Positions 45,059-54,228 are shown, counted from the stretch's first letter. The stretch: 64,000 nucleotides of DNA from Desulfamplus sp964425195 (GCA_964425195.1 CAYRLG010000011.1:1-64000), one strand, 5' to 3'. The notes: generated by a model from the letters alone, not told the origin. Numbers and translations: made by a program.

Positions 45059-46582
45059 TTATGCAACGTGTTTTCTATGAGTTCTATTCAAGCTTTCAAG
45101 AATTTTTTCAAGCTCTGTCTTCTGGATTGCTGCGGGAGTCATGCTTACAGATGTTTTTGCACCGCATGATTCTGCTGCATGATGTTTTTGCTCTTGAGCG
45201 CGTTTATCTCTTAAAGCCTGTTCTTCAGCTTCACGTTTTGCTGCTTCGTCAGAAGCTGCTTTTTTCTCCGCCTCAACTTTAGCTTTTGCCTCAGCATCTG
45301 CTTTAGCCTTTGCATCAGCCTCAGCCTTTACTTTTGCAGCAGCATCTGCCTTAGCCTTTGCCTCTGCTTCAACTTTAGCTTTTGCCTCAGCTTCTGCTTG
45401 AGCTTTTGTATCTACTGCTGGAGCTGTATCCTTAACAGCCTCAGCTTTAGGAGCGGCTGGAGTTGCTGCAGGAGCGGCTTTTGCAGCAGCTTTTGGGGCA
45501 TCTGCTTTCTTTGCTACTGGAGCAGCAGCTTTTGCATCATCTGCAATAGTGAGATCTGGGGTCGGAGCAAGTGCAGCAAAATCTATCTCCACATCGTCAA
45601 GCTGCTTTGTAATAGGAGCAACATTTGATGCAGAACCACCATTTGAAATTAACTCTACAAAGGCTTTTGCAAGTTTGATAGCTTCTGGGTGACGCATTAT
45701 CATAATATTTGATCCTGCGAGAAAATAGGCAACAGCTCCAACAGCTTCCATCAAAATCGCACGTCTCTCTGGGTCTCCAAGTTCTGGAGCTTCAACAACA
45801 GTCTGCTTTGCCTCTTTGCACTTCCACACTTCGTTTGCAAGATTATTGATAATGGGATTTTGAAGTTTATCATCCCCCTGTGTCATGGCAGCCATTGTAA
45901 GACGCTCCATAACAGAGTAAGTATATTCAAGTCCATATCCAAGACCACCTGTGGTGGGATCAACAATAACTTTACTTAAAGGGACACCAAGATTTTCAAG
46001 AAGAATATTGACCTGTTTGGCAAGGTTTACATCTATAGGAGATGATGAAATTACAGCATGACCATAACCCATTGCTGCTGCACCAATTCCTTTGTAATTT
46101 TTCTCCTCAACTGGTCCTAATATAAGATTATGACCTTGGCAATCTTCCGCTATTTTTTTGAGCACAGCATCATCTTTAGCCGGAGATGCGCAGCCCCATA
46201 CAATAAGTGGTACTTTAATGGCAGCAAGCACTTTTTTTACAGTTGCAGAAGCCTCTTCAGGTGTGGCATTTTTATCATTTGGATCAACACTTTTTAGTTG
46301 AAGTACAATCAACTGTGCCCCAAACTCTTCCACGCACTTCTTTGCCCATGCAGCTGGATCAGATAAAACATCCTTAAATGGAGCTACAGCCGCTGCTGGC
46401 CATTCCTGGGGTTCCATATCCCAGATCTCCATTGCGATAACTGGTTTGTTTGGCATGGACCCTTCAAATTGATAAAAGGGATAGCATGTTTCGGCACCAA
46501 CAGTTAAAGCATTGTCACCTTTTCCAATGGTGATTCCTTTAATGGCGCCAGCATAGGATTCTTTGGTTATGTCAAATCCCAC
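45059..46582 (-). CDS. acsD: Corrinoid iron-sulfur protein small subunit (AcsD) with long Ala/Lys/Glu tail
   Basis: A 507-residue beta/delta subunit of the corrinoid iron-sulfur protein. The conserved core fills about residues 1-325, starting MGFDITKESYAGAI. A start at GTG 46582 is chosen because AAGGAGGT (46587-46594) stands 5 nt upstream; ATGs further upstream would place that ribosome binding site inside the gene. After the core comes an Ala/Pro-rich linker (about 350-385), then a highly charged Ala/Lys/Glu stretch (about 392-465) predicted as one long helix, TolA-like. A short non-repetitive end follows (SMTPAAIQKTELEKILESLN). The tail is absent from the acetogen proteins I know. First gene of the operon. 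Confidence 0.93.
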   Translation of the reverse strand: MGFDITKESYAGAIKGITIGKGDNALTVGAETCYPFYQFEGSMPNKPVIAMEIWDMEPQEWPAAAVAPFKDVLSDPAAWAKKCVEEFGAQLIVLQLKSVDPNDKNATPEEASATVKKVLAAIKVPLIVWGCASPAKDDAVLKKIAEDCQGHNLILGPVEEKNYKGIGAAAMGYGHAVISSSPIDVNLAKQVNILLENLGVPLSKVIVDPTTGGLGYGLEYTYSVMERLTMAAMTQGDDKLQNPIINNLANEVWKCKEAKQTVVEAPELGDPERRAILMEAVGAVAYFLAGSNIMIMRHPEAIKLAKAFVELISNGGSASNVAPITKQLDDVEIDFAALAPTPDLTIADDAKAAAPVAKKADAPKAAAKAAPAATPAAPKAEAVKDTAPAVDTKAQAEAEAKAKVEAEAKAKADAAAKVKAEADAKAKADAEAKAKVEAEKKAASDEAAKREAEEQALRDKRAQEQKHHAAESCGAKTSVSMTPAAIQKTELEKILESLNRTHRKHVA

Positions 46583-47139
46583 TTTTACCTCCTTCATGGA
46601 TAGATAATTATATGGTTGCGGGTTAGTATAACGACGACTGGTTAATATGATTAACAATTGTGAACACTTTTTGCAGGATCACAATGAAAAGCCTTAATAG
46701 TCAGCATAAAAAATTACTGTATTGAATACTCTCTTATTAGCATTAGGATATTTACAGGGAGGGTAGCCTTTTGTCAATAGATGACTTCATTAAATCCTTA
46801 ATATTTTTTTCTATAAATAATGCTATTTTTTGTTGAAAAATATTTGATTTAATTAATAAATGAATGGGGTTCATTTTTCTTTTGATTGCATCAAAAAGTG
46901 GGATTGTAATGTCGTTTTTAGAAAAATAATTGTATATTTTTTATTTGCATTGTGTTAATTATTTCTATTTAATTATTTTGACATAACAAAATTTGAGCTA
47001 TTTCTCAATTAATTGAATTAGTTATTCTATAAAATTGAGTAGCTTTTAGTAGTTATTAGGTTCTAAATGTTGTTTAATCAAAACGGCTCATAATGTGTAT
47101 TAAAGTGAGCTTTAATCTCAAAACCAAAAGGAGTTAAGA
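46583..47139. other. Divergent promoter region of the acs operon and fhs-folD
   Basis: 557 nt between the two Wood-Ljungdahl operons, very AT-rich, with many A/T tracts. Both promoters must lie here. A TTGACA at 46978-46983 has no -10 at normal spacing. No terminator, riboswitch or small gene was recognised. AAAAGGAGTTAAG precedes fhs. Confidence 0.5.
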
Positions 47140-48921
47140 ATGCCATCATCATTAGATCCAACCAAACATGCGGACTGGGAAATTGCACAAGATGCAGAAA
47201 AAGAGATGCTCAAAATTTATGAAATCGGAGAAAAACTTGGTCTTACAAAAGATGAGTTGCTTCCACAAGGACATTACATTGGAAAAATTGATTTCAAAGC
47301 AGTTTTAGATCGTCTCAAAGATAGACCAAATGGAAAGTATATTGATGTAACTGCCATTACTCCAACACCTTTAGGAGAGGGTAAATCGACATCATCAATG
47401 GGTCTTGTTCAGGGACTTGGAAAGATTGGAAAAAATGTTTGTGCTGCTATTCGTCAGCCTTCTGGTGGTCCTACTATGAATATAAAAGGGTCTGCAGCTG
47501 GCGGTGGTCTTGCACAGTGTATCCCATTGACCCCATTCTCTCTTGGGTTTACAGGCGATATCAATGCAATTATGAACGCTCACAACCTTGCAATGGTTGC
47601 CCTTACTTCCCGTCTCCAGCATGAGAGAAACTATAATGACGAGCAACTTGAAAGACTCTCTGGCATGAAACGCATTGACATAGACCCAACAAGAGTTGAA
47701 ATGGGCTGGGTTATGGACTTTTGCTGCCAGGCTTTGAGAAACATCATTATCGGTATTGATGGTGTAAATGGCAAAACCGATGGTTTTATGATGAAATCTA
47801 AATTTGGTATTGCTGTCTCTTCAGAAGTTATGGCTATCCTTGCTATGGCAACTGATCTTAAAGATATGCGTGAAAGAATGGGGAAAATCGTTGTTGCTTA
47901 CACAAAACAGGGCAAACCAGTTACAACTGAAGATTTACAAGTTGCTGGTGCTATGACAGCATGGATGGTTGATGCTCTTAACCCATCTTTAATGCAGACA
48001 CTTGAGGGTCAGCCAGTTATTGTTCATGCAGGACCTTTTGCAAATATTGCTATTGGACAGAGTTCAATTATTGCTGATAGAATTGGTCTAAAACTTGCTG
48101 ATTATCATGTAACAGAGTCTGGTTTTGGTGCTGATATTGGATTTGAGAAGTTCTGGAACTTAAAATGCCGTTACAGCGGTCTTGTTCCAGACTGTGCTGT
48201 TGTTGTTGCAACAATCAGAGCACTTAAATGCCATGGTGGTGCTCCTGTTCCAGTTCCCGGAAAAGCAATGCCTGTTGAATACAAAACTGAAAATGTTGGC
48301 TGGGTAGAAAAAGGTTGTGCAAACCTTATTCACCATATCAGAAATGTAAGAAAGGCTGGTATAAGCCCTGTTGTATGTATTAATGCTTTTTATACAGATA
48401 CACCGGCAGAGATTAAAAAGGTTCGTGAACTTTGTGAAGCTGAAGGTGCAAAAGTTGCTCTTTCTCGCCATTGGGAAAAGGGTGGTGACGGTGCAATTGA
48501 ATTTGCCGAAGCTGTTGTTGAAGCATGTGAAGAGAAGACAGAATTTAAATTTCTCTACGAGCTTGATATGCCAATTAAAGATAGAATATCTCTCATTGCC
48601 AAAGAAGTTTATGGTGCAGATGGTGTTGAGTATTCAAATGAAGCTAATGCTGCTATTGACAGAATCCAGAAAGACCCACAGCTTTCAAAACTTGGTATGT
48701 GTATGGTTAAAACTCACCTTTCTCTATCTGACAACCCAGCTCTCAAAGGTGTACCAAAAGGCTGGAATCTTAAGATTAGAGAGGTGCTCACTTATGGCGG
48801 TGCCGGATTTATCGTTCCAGTTGCAGGTGCTATTAGCTTGATGCCAGGCACAAGCTCTAACCCAGCATTTAAACGTGTTGATGTTGATGTTAATACTGGT
48901 AAGGTTCAGGGTGTATTCTAA
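47140..48921 (+). CDS. fhs: Formate--tetrahydrofolate ligase
   Basis: A 593-residue ligase that makes 10-formyl-THF from formate, ATP and THF. The P-loop TPLGEGKST and the RQPSGGPTMNIKGSAAGGG segment are typical. It is slightly longer than the usual acetogen enzyme. It is divergent from the acs operon and upstream of folD, giving two steps of the methyl branch. A strong ribosome binding site lies 7 nt before the ATG. Confidence 0.97.
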   Translation: MPSSLDPTKHADWEIAQDAEKEMLKIYEIGEKLGLTKDELLPQGHYIGKIDFKAVLDRLKDRPNGKYIDVTAITPTPLGEGKSTSSMGLVQGLGKIGKNVCAAIRQPSGGPTMNIKGSAAGGGLAQCIPLTPFSLGFTGDINAIMNAHNLAMVALTSRLQHERNYNDEQLERLSGMKRIDIDPTRVEMGWVMDFCCQALRNIIIGIDGVNGKTDGFMMKSKFGIAVSSEVMAILAMATDLKDMRERMGKIVVAYTKQGKPVTTEDLQVAGAMTAWMVDALNPSLMQTLEGQPVIVHAGPFANIAIGQSSIIADRIGLKLADYHVTESGFGADIGFEKFWNLKCRYSGLVPDCAVVVATIRALKCHGGAPVPVPGKAMPVEYKTENVGWVEKGCANLIHHIRNVRKAGISPVVCINAFYTDTPAEIKKVRELCEAEGAKVALSRHWEKGGDGAIEFAEAVVEACEEKTEFKFLYELDMPIKDRISLIAKEVYGADGVEYSNEANAAIDRIQKDPQLSKLGMCMVKTHLSLSDNPALKGVPKGWNLKIREVLTYGGAGFIVPVAGAISLMPGTSSNPAFKRVDVDVNTGKVQGVF

Positions 48922-48950
48922 GTCTGAACAATTTTCTTGCATTATCCCAT

Positions 48951-48982
48951 GATTTGACAACTTTTTAAAAAGTTGTCAAATC
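48951..48982 (+). terminator. 32-bp perfect palindrome between fhs and folD
   Basis: GATTTGACAACTTTTT is followed directly by its exact reverse complement, 16 bp per arm. It lies 29 nt after the fhs stop and 65 nt before folD. With the central T and A runs it can act as a hairpin or attenuator. Partial termination or RNA stabilisation between the two genes is likely. Confidence 0.6.
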
Positions 48983-49047
48983 TATACCTATTATAAATTA
49001 ACGGGTTAAAGATACTTAGAAAACTAAGAAGGAGATTTTATATAAAC

Positions 49048-49941
49048 ATGACAGCAGCTATAATAAACGGTACCGAGATTCGTAAAGAGATACTTGCAGA
49101 GGTTAAAGCAGAAGTTGAAGAGATGAAGGCAAAGTATGGAAAAGTTCCAGGTCTTGTTACTATTCTTGTTGGAGCAAACCCTGCATCAATCAGCTATGTA
49201 ACCTTGAAAGTTAAAACAGCTTTAGAGGTTGGGTTTAAAGAGATTCAAGATGATCAGCCCGCAGATATTTCAGAAGCTGACCTTCTCGCCTTGATTGATA
49301 AATATAATAATGATCCCGAAATTAACGGCATTCTTGTTCAACTTCCGCTTCCAAAACATATTGATGAGAAGAAAGTTCTCAATGCAATAAATCCAGACAA
49401 AGATGTTGATGCATTCCATCCAGTAAATGTTGGAAGACTTATGATTGGCGGAGATGAAGCAAGGTTTTTGCCATGTACTCCTGCTGGTATTCAAGAGCTT
49501 ATTGTTCGCTCTGGCACAGAGACTTCAGGTGCTGAAGTTGTTGTTGTTGGACGCTCAAATATCGTTGGCAAACCAATTGCAATGATGATGGCTCAAAAAG
49601 GTAAGGGTGCTAACAGTACAGTAACTATAGTCCACACAAGAACAAAAGATTTGGCTGCCCATTGCAAAAGAGCAGATATTCTTATCGTTGCTGCAGGCGT
49701 TCCTGATCTTGTAAAACCAGAGTGGATAAAACCCGGTGCAACTGTTATTGATGTTGGGGTAAACCGTGTTGGTATGAATGAAAAGACAGGTAAAGCTATT
49801 CTCAAAGGTGATGTTGACTATGAGAAGGCAAAAGAGATTGCAGGCAAAATTACACCAGTACCCGGTGGTGTAGGACCTATGACAATTGCCATGCTTATGA
49901 AAAATACATTAAAATCAGCACAGTACAGCCTAAAAGCATAA
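49048..49941 (+). CDS. folD: Bifunctional methylene-THF dehydrogenase / methenyl-THF cyclohydrolase
   Basis: A 297-residue FolD for the middle steps of the methyl branch. The catalytic lysine is in SYVTLKVK, followed by VQLPLPKHI, the nucleotide-binding VVVGRSNIVGKP and the C-terminal TPVPGGVGPMT. AGAAGGAGAT lies before the ATG. It follows fhs and completes formate to methylene-THF; no metF is present in the window. Confidence 0.97.
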   Translation: MTAAIINGTEIRKEILAEVKAEVEEMKAKYGKVPGLVTILVGANPASISYVTLKVKTALEVGFKEIQDDQPADISEADLLALIDKYNNDPEINGILVQLPLPKHIDEKKVLNAINPDKDVDAFHPVNVGRLMIGGDEARFLPCTPAGIQELIVRSGTETSGAEVVVVGRSNIVGKPIAMMMAQKGKGANSTVTIVHTRTKDLAAHCKRADILIVAAGVPDLVKPEWIKPGATVIDVGVNRVGMNEKTGKAILKGDVDYEKAKEIAGKITPVPGGVGPMTIAMLMKNTLKSAQYSLKA

Positions 49942-50004
49942 TCAAACCATCATAATCAAACTGTTTTTTATAAAGCTAATGCACACTGATAGGTAAAATT
50001 AAAT

Positions 50005-50052
50005 ATCAAAACTGTAGATATGTAAAATTGTATATGTATCTACAGTTTTGAT
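50005..50052. terminator. Strong bidirectional hairpin between folD and pfaD
   Basis: ATCAAAACTGTAGATA (50005-50020) pairs perfectly with TATCTACAGTTTTGAT (50037-50052), 16 bp. It lies in the gap between the convergent folD and pfaD genes. The T-rich flank is on the minus strand side (ATTTAATTTT), favouring pfaD termination. Confidence 0.7.
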
Positions 50053-50066
50053 CCTAAGAGATAATC

Positions 50067-51797
50067 TTAATTTGATGTAGTTACAGGTCTAAAAAGTCCG
50101 TTTCCCAAATTTACCGACCCCACCCCTTGACTTCTCAGCCAGCCAAATCTTGTATAGACAGATGCTCCTAAAAGTAAATTTATGGCTATATCTGCTACAT
50201 GTCTGTTTTCACTTTTTTCAAGATATGTCCCTTTAACCCATTGATTAAAAGCTCCCATAGCAGGACCGCACCATATTTGGTAATCCATCTTTCGTTGAGC
50301 ATCTCCAGCAATTGACCAGCGTGATGAGGTTCCAAGATAGGAGCGAAAAACTAAAGCCATTTTATGGCGGGGATCATTTAATGCCCGTTCAATCTCTTTT
50401 ATATTGCGTCTCTTAAAAAACTCTTTAGTCTCTTCCCACTTTTGATCAAAAGTGGCTTGAAGGTACTTTTGCTCAATCTCTTTTTTCAACTTTTCAGGAA
50501 CATCTTGAAAACATTCATAAGTTTTATAAATGTTATATAGTTTTTCAGCTCTCACAGCAAACATGGTACCACGTTTCAATACCTGAACCCGTGCCCCGAT
50601 TTCAAACATATCAGCAGCAGGAGCCATTGCAACATCTGCCTGCTCTGCTTGCGCAAGAATCTCTTTTACATAGTTAGATGTTCCAGCCTCAACGCAGGAT
50701 TGATTTATAGACCCGGTTAAAACATACGCAGCACCCATCTGAAAAGCTGCTGCAACAGATTCAGGCGTTGAAATACCTCCTGCAAATCCTACGCACAGTG
50801 GTTTTTCATAATTAAACTCTTTATTAAACTCATCTTTAAGTGAAATCATTGTGGGCCATAAAGATATTGCAGGACGGTTGTCAGTATGTCCGCCTGAATC
50901 TGCCTCTGCTGTTAAGTCTTGTGCCATTGGAATATAAGATGAAAGTTCAGCCTCATCTTTTGATATCAAACCTTTATTTAACAGTTCTGTTACAAGTTTT
51001 TGAGGAGGCGGAGAAAAAAACTGCCGCGCAACTTCAATTCTCGATACTTTAGCAATTATCTGGTTAGGAGTGATAATATCTCCCTCCATATTACGATGAG
51101 TACCTTTAATTCGATAATAAACAAGTGGCAAGGTTATTCTCATGAATGCAGCGGCACTAACTTTACTAACTCCGTGTTTGAGATATAATTTTGCAAGAGC
51201 CATCTCAAAATCAGGGTCTCCAAGAGAGTGAATAAAGTTGAATCCAAAAGGAAGTTCTGTTTTTGATTGAGAATCGTCTGAATCAGCAGATGATCGGCTG
51301 TATCCAAGCGTCTGTTTTAGATAAATTATAGCTTTTTCAACCTCTGAAAGAGAAAGTCCGCCAGCACCAAAAAAACCAACCATTCCGTTTTTTGCCATAG
51401 ATTCAACCATTTGAACTGATGCGATGCCGTTTGCCATAGCTCCAGCAATATAAGGGTATTTTAACTTATGCCGTTCTTTAAATTGATAATCTCCAAGGTT
51501 TTCAAGCGGAAGAGGAGGGGCATAGGCTTTAATTTTAAAATATTCACAATTAGATTTATTTTTAGAATCGTTATTATAAATATTTTTATCTAAAGTTTGC
51601 TCATCATAATTTATAAATGCTTTCCCGCCACATACCCATCTATCTTTTCCATTAGAGTCAGCAACTAAATAAATTGGTTCGCTAATATGAAGAAGAGCCT
51701 CGATTATATTTGTATGAGTTTCATTATCGTAGTCACAGCCATCTTTTTGCCAGTAGCCTTTAAACATTACCCTTTTTGCCCCCCTCTTGATTGACAT
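50067..51797 (-). CDS. pfaD: PfaD-family enoyl reductase (PUFA/polyketide synthase trans-acting ER)
   Basis: A 576-residue flavoenzyme of the 2-nitropropane dioxygenase-like PfaD family, which acts in trans with PfaABC or polyketide synthases. An N-terminal segment precedes the FMN barrel, with motifs such as YIAGAMANGIAS, GFFGAGGLSLSEVEKAI, GFAGGISTPES and VLTGSINQSCVEAG. The C-terminal APAADMFEIGARVQVLKRGTMF is characteristic. No pfaABC or ketosynthase gene is in the window. The annotated start has no ribosome binding site; an ATG at 51767, ten codons in, has GGGG-rich sequence upstream and is a good alternative. Confidence 0.85.
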   Translation of the reverse strand: MSIKRGAKRVMFKGYWQKDGCDYDNETHTNIIEALLHISEPIYLVADSNGKDRWVCGGKAFINYDEQTLDKNIYNNDSKNKSNCEYFKIKAYAPPLPLENLGDYQFKERHKLKYPYIAGAMANGIASVQMVESMAKNGMVGFFGAGGLSLSEVEKAIIYLKQTLGYSRSSADSDDSQSKTELPFGFNFIHSLGDPDFEMALAKLYLKHGVSKVSAAAFMRITLPLVYYRIKGTHRNMEGDIITPNQIIAKVSRIEVARQFFSPPPQKLVTELLNKGLISKDEAELSSYIPMAQDLTAEADSGGHTDNRPAISLWPTMISLKDEFNKEFNYEKPLCVGFAGGISTPESVAAAFQMGAAYVLTGSINQSCVEAGTSNYVKEILAQAEQADVAMAPAADMFEIGARVQVLKRGTMFAVRAEKLYNIYKTYECFQDVPEKLKKEIEQKYLQATFDQKWEETKEFFKRRNIKEIERALNDPRHKMALVFRSYLGTSSRWSIAGDAQRKMDYQIWCGPAMGAFNQWVKGTYLEKSENRHVADIAINLLLGASVYTRFGWLRSQGVGSVNLGNGLFRPVTTSN

Positions 51798-51915
51798 ATT
51801 TTAAAATTTTGTGATATTTGAAAAGATATTAATATAATAATAAATAGAGTTGAAATTCTTACCTGATATCAAAACTTAAATCAACTTATCAGAGGTAATA
51901 AAATTCATTAAGATT

Positions 51916-51938
51916 GTAGGGGGTGCAGCGTTCTGCAC
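51916..51938. repeat. Remnant of a GTAGGGG palindrome
   Basis: GTAGGGG is followed by GTGCAG(CGTT)CTGCAC, but the expected right CCCCTAC arm is missing. It lies upstream of the glutathione peroxidase gene and looks like a decayed member of the intergenic palindrome family. Confidence 0.35.
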
Positions 51939-51963
51939 AGTAATATTCTAAAAAGGTGGGATA

Positions 51964-52458
51964 ATGACACAATTTTACACATTTACAGCTAAGACACTGG
52001 GAAATAAAGAGATTTCAATGGATACCTACAGAGGCAAAGTGCTTCTTGTGGTAAACACAGCCTCTAAATGCGGTTTAACGTCTCAATATAAAGGATTGCA
52101 GCAGTTGTATGATAAATATAAGGATAGAGGATTTGAGATATTGGGATTTCCATGCAACCAGTTTGCTAATCAAGAACCAGGAGATGAAGAGTCAATTAAA
52201 CAGACCTGTTATATCAATTACGGTGTTACTTTTCAGATATTTGCAAAAATTGATGTTAATGGAGATAATGCCCACCCTATTTTTAAATACCTAAAAAAAG
52301 AGCTTCCTGGACTTTTAGTTTCTCATATTAAATGGAACTTCACGAAATTTCTTATTGATAGAGAAGGTAAGCCAATTAAGCGATTTGCTCCTAAAGATAT
52401 ACCTTCTTCAATTGAAGAGCATATTGAAAAACTACTCTTCAATTCTAATGTACTATAG
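51964..52458 (+). CDS. Glutathione peroxidase-like thiol peroxidase
   Basis: A 164-residue thioredoxin-fold peroxidase. The catalytic residue is cysteine (codon TGC) in NTASKCGLTSQY, with GFPCNQF and WNFTKFLID as the other motifs. The Cys form generally uses thioredoxin in bacteria. It reduces hydroperoxides in the cytoplasm. AAAAAGGTGGG precedes the ATG. Confidence 0.93.
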   Translation: MTQFYTFTAKTLGNKEISMDTYRGKVLLVVNTASKCGLTSQYKGLQQLYDKYKDRGFEILGFPCNQFANQEPGDEESIKQTCYINYGVTFQIFAKIDVNGDNAHPIFKYLKKELPGLLVSHIKWNFTKFLIDREGKPIKRFAPKDIPSSIEEHIEKLLFNSNVL

Positions 52459-52512
52459 AGTTAATATAAAATTTATATTTTTATGATTAAATATTAAGGA
52501 GAGTAGTTAGGA

Positions 52513-53190
52513 TTGAATAACAATGAATTGCTGCAAAAAGAGAAGTTAGGAATATTAAAGAAGTTATTTATACTTTTTGATACTTTTTCAGAAGAAATTG
52601 ATAAAGTTTGTAGAGAAGGCTGTTCAGATTGTTGTACGAGAAATGTAACCTTAACATCTTTGGAAGCACAATATATTCTTAGTGGATTAAATGTTGATGA
52701 AAAAAATGTAATTTTAACCAAAATCTTAAATGAACGTCATAAAGCTTATTTGATTCCTAAAACAACTATTAACCAGATGGCAAAAATTTGCATGGCTGGA
52801 GAAGAACCACCAGAAGAGTATAGCGATCCATCTTGGGGTAACTGCCCACTTCTTGAAGATAAAAGGTGTATGATATATGGGCTGCGTCCCTTTGCCTGTC
52901 GTACCATGATCTCCAAAAAGCGGTGCAGTTTATCAGGTTATGCTGATATGGACGACTATACTGTTACCTTGAGCAATGTTTTTATGCAGTATATTGAGCA
53001 TATTGATACTGGTCGATATTTTGGCAATCTTTCTGATATTCTTCTGTTTGATAGTAACAAAGATAAATATAGTTTTCTAATCTCGTCTGAAAATCTTATT
53101 GTAAATAGATCGATTGAAATGGTTATGGTACCACCTGAACATAGGAGAAAAATTTTAAAAGTTATTAAGTATATCAAGAATATACTATAA
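52513..53190 (+). CDS. YkgJ-type cysteine-cluster (zinc/iron chelating) protein
   Basis: A 225-residue protein with the YkgJ/CxxCC pattern: CREGCSDCC near residues 31-39 and CPLLEDKRCMIYGLRPFACR near 115-135. Such proteins bind metal or an Fe-S cluster; their substrate is unknown. The likely start is TTG at 52513, with AAGGAG 11 nt upstream; an ATG at 52523 would be out of frame. It converges on xerD with a 27-nt gap. Confidence 0.8.
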   Translation: MNNNELLQKEKLGILKKLFILFDTFSEEIDKVCREGCSDCCTRNVTLTSLEAQYILSGLNVDEKNVILTKILNERHKAYLIPKTTINQMAKICMAGEEPPEEYSDPSWGNCPLLEDKRCMIYGLRPFACRTMISKKRCSLSGYADMDDYTVTLSNVFMQYIEHIDTGRYFGNLSDILLFDSNKDKYSFLISSENLIVNRSIEMVMVPPEHRRKILKVIKYIKNIL

Positions 53191-53217
53191 TTTACTTAAG
53201 AGGTAAGTTATCTAAAT

Positions 53218-54114
53218 TTAGCCTCTTGGATGAAACTTTTTGTGCATTTCAAGCAGATGTGTTTTTGAGATATGGGTATATATCTGTGTTGTTGCAATGT
53301 CCGCATGACCAAGCATTGTCTGGACAGACCTTAAATCTGCTCCACCTTCAATAAGATGTGTGGCAAAAGAGTGGCGAAATGTATGTGGCGTAATATTTCG
53401 TTGTATTCCCGCTTTTATGCTGTACTGTTTTATAATTTTCCAAAAACCTTGACGGGTCATCGGTTTACCAGCTCTTGCCACAAAAAGATATTTGCTTACA
53501 GTTTTTTTAAGAAGTTGAGGGCGTCCTATTTTAATCCATTCAAGAGTACACTCCTTTGCATGTGACCCAACTGGGACAACCCTTTCACTTGAGCCTTTGC
53601 CAAATACCCTAACAAATCCTGCATCAAAGTTTATATCTTGCACTTTCATGTTAATAAGTTCTGATACTCGCAGCCCAGCTCCATATAGTATCTCAAGCAT
53701 GGCAGCGTTTCTAAGTTCACGAGGAATAGTTTTGTCAGGAACATTAAGTAGTTTTTCAATCTCATCTGTAGCCATAACTTCAGGAAGATAAAAGCCTGTT
53801 TTAGGAATATCCACAGTTTTTACCGGATCAATACTAATAAGCTCCTCTTTTAATAGGAACTTAAATAACCCCCTAATAGTTATAAGGTGTCTTGCTCGAG
53901 ATTTAGCAGAGAGTCCTCCTTTTTGAAGATGGATAAGCCATGCAAGGATAGCGGTTGTATCGACAGCTTCAATATACTCCAGACCATTTTGAATCATGAA
54001 ATCCACAAAACCTGTAAGATCACGGCTATATGACTCAATGCTATTTGAAGCAAGCCCCTTTTCAAGGAGCAGGTGTTTTATATAAAGGTCTGATATTTTA
54101 TCAAGATTAGTCAT
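53218..54114 (-). CDS. xerD: Tyrosine recombinase XerD
   Basis: A 298-residue recombinase, normal XerD length with the start at ATG 54114. An N-terminal SAM-like domain binds DNA. The catalytic set is visible: GAGLRVSELINM (Arg), THTFRH-type TPHTFRHSFATHL (His, Arg), GHADIATTQIYTHI (His, Tyr). It resolves chromosome dimers at dif with XerC. It lies downstream of the flagellin gene region but beyond its terminator. Confidence 0.95.
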   Translation of the reverse strand: MTNLDKISDLYIKHLLLEKGLASNSIESYSRDLTGFVDFMIQNGLEYIEAVDTTAILAWLIHLQKGGLSAKSRARHLITIRGLFKFLLKEELISIDPVKTVDIPKTGFYLPEVMATDEIEKLLNVPDKTIPRELRNAAMLEILYGAGLRVSELINMKVQDINFDAGFVRVFGKGSSERVVPVGSHAKECTLEWIKIGRPQLLKKTVSKYLFVARAGKPMTRQGFWKIIKQYSIKAGIQRNITPHTFRHSFATHLIEGGADLRSVQTMLGHADIATTQIYTHISKTHLLEMHKKFHPRG

Positions 54115-54160
54115 AGGTATAACCAACTGCCATTAATTCAATTAGAGGGAAATAATAAAA

Positions 54161-54189
54161 AACGCCCTGAAAATTAATCTCAGGGCGTT
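54161..54189 (-). terminator. Rho-independent terminator of the flagellin gene
   Basis: AACGCCCTGA (54161-54170) and TCAGGGCGTT (54180-54189) form a perfect 10-bp GC-containing stem with a 9-nt loop. On the minus strand it is followed by a T-run (GTTTTTTATTATTT), 40 nt after the flagellin stop. Confidence 0.9.
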
Positions 54190-54228
54190 CTATTATATAA
54201 GATTTATTGGGTTATTAAAAGATTATTA

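Noticed and set aside
46978..46983. TTGACA as the -35 of an fhs promoter
   Set aside because: No -10-like hexamer occurs at 16-18 nt spacing.
51964..52458. Selenocysteine form of glutathione peroxidase
   Set aside because: The catalytic codon is TGC, a normal cysteine, with no in-frame TGA.
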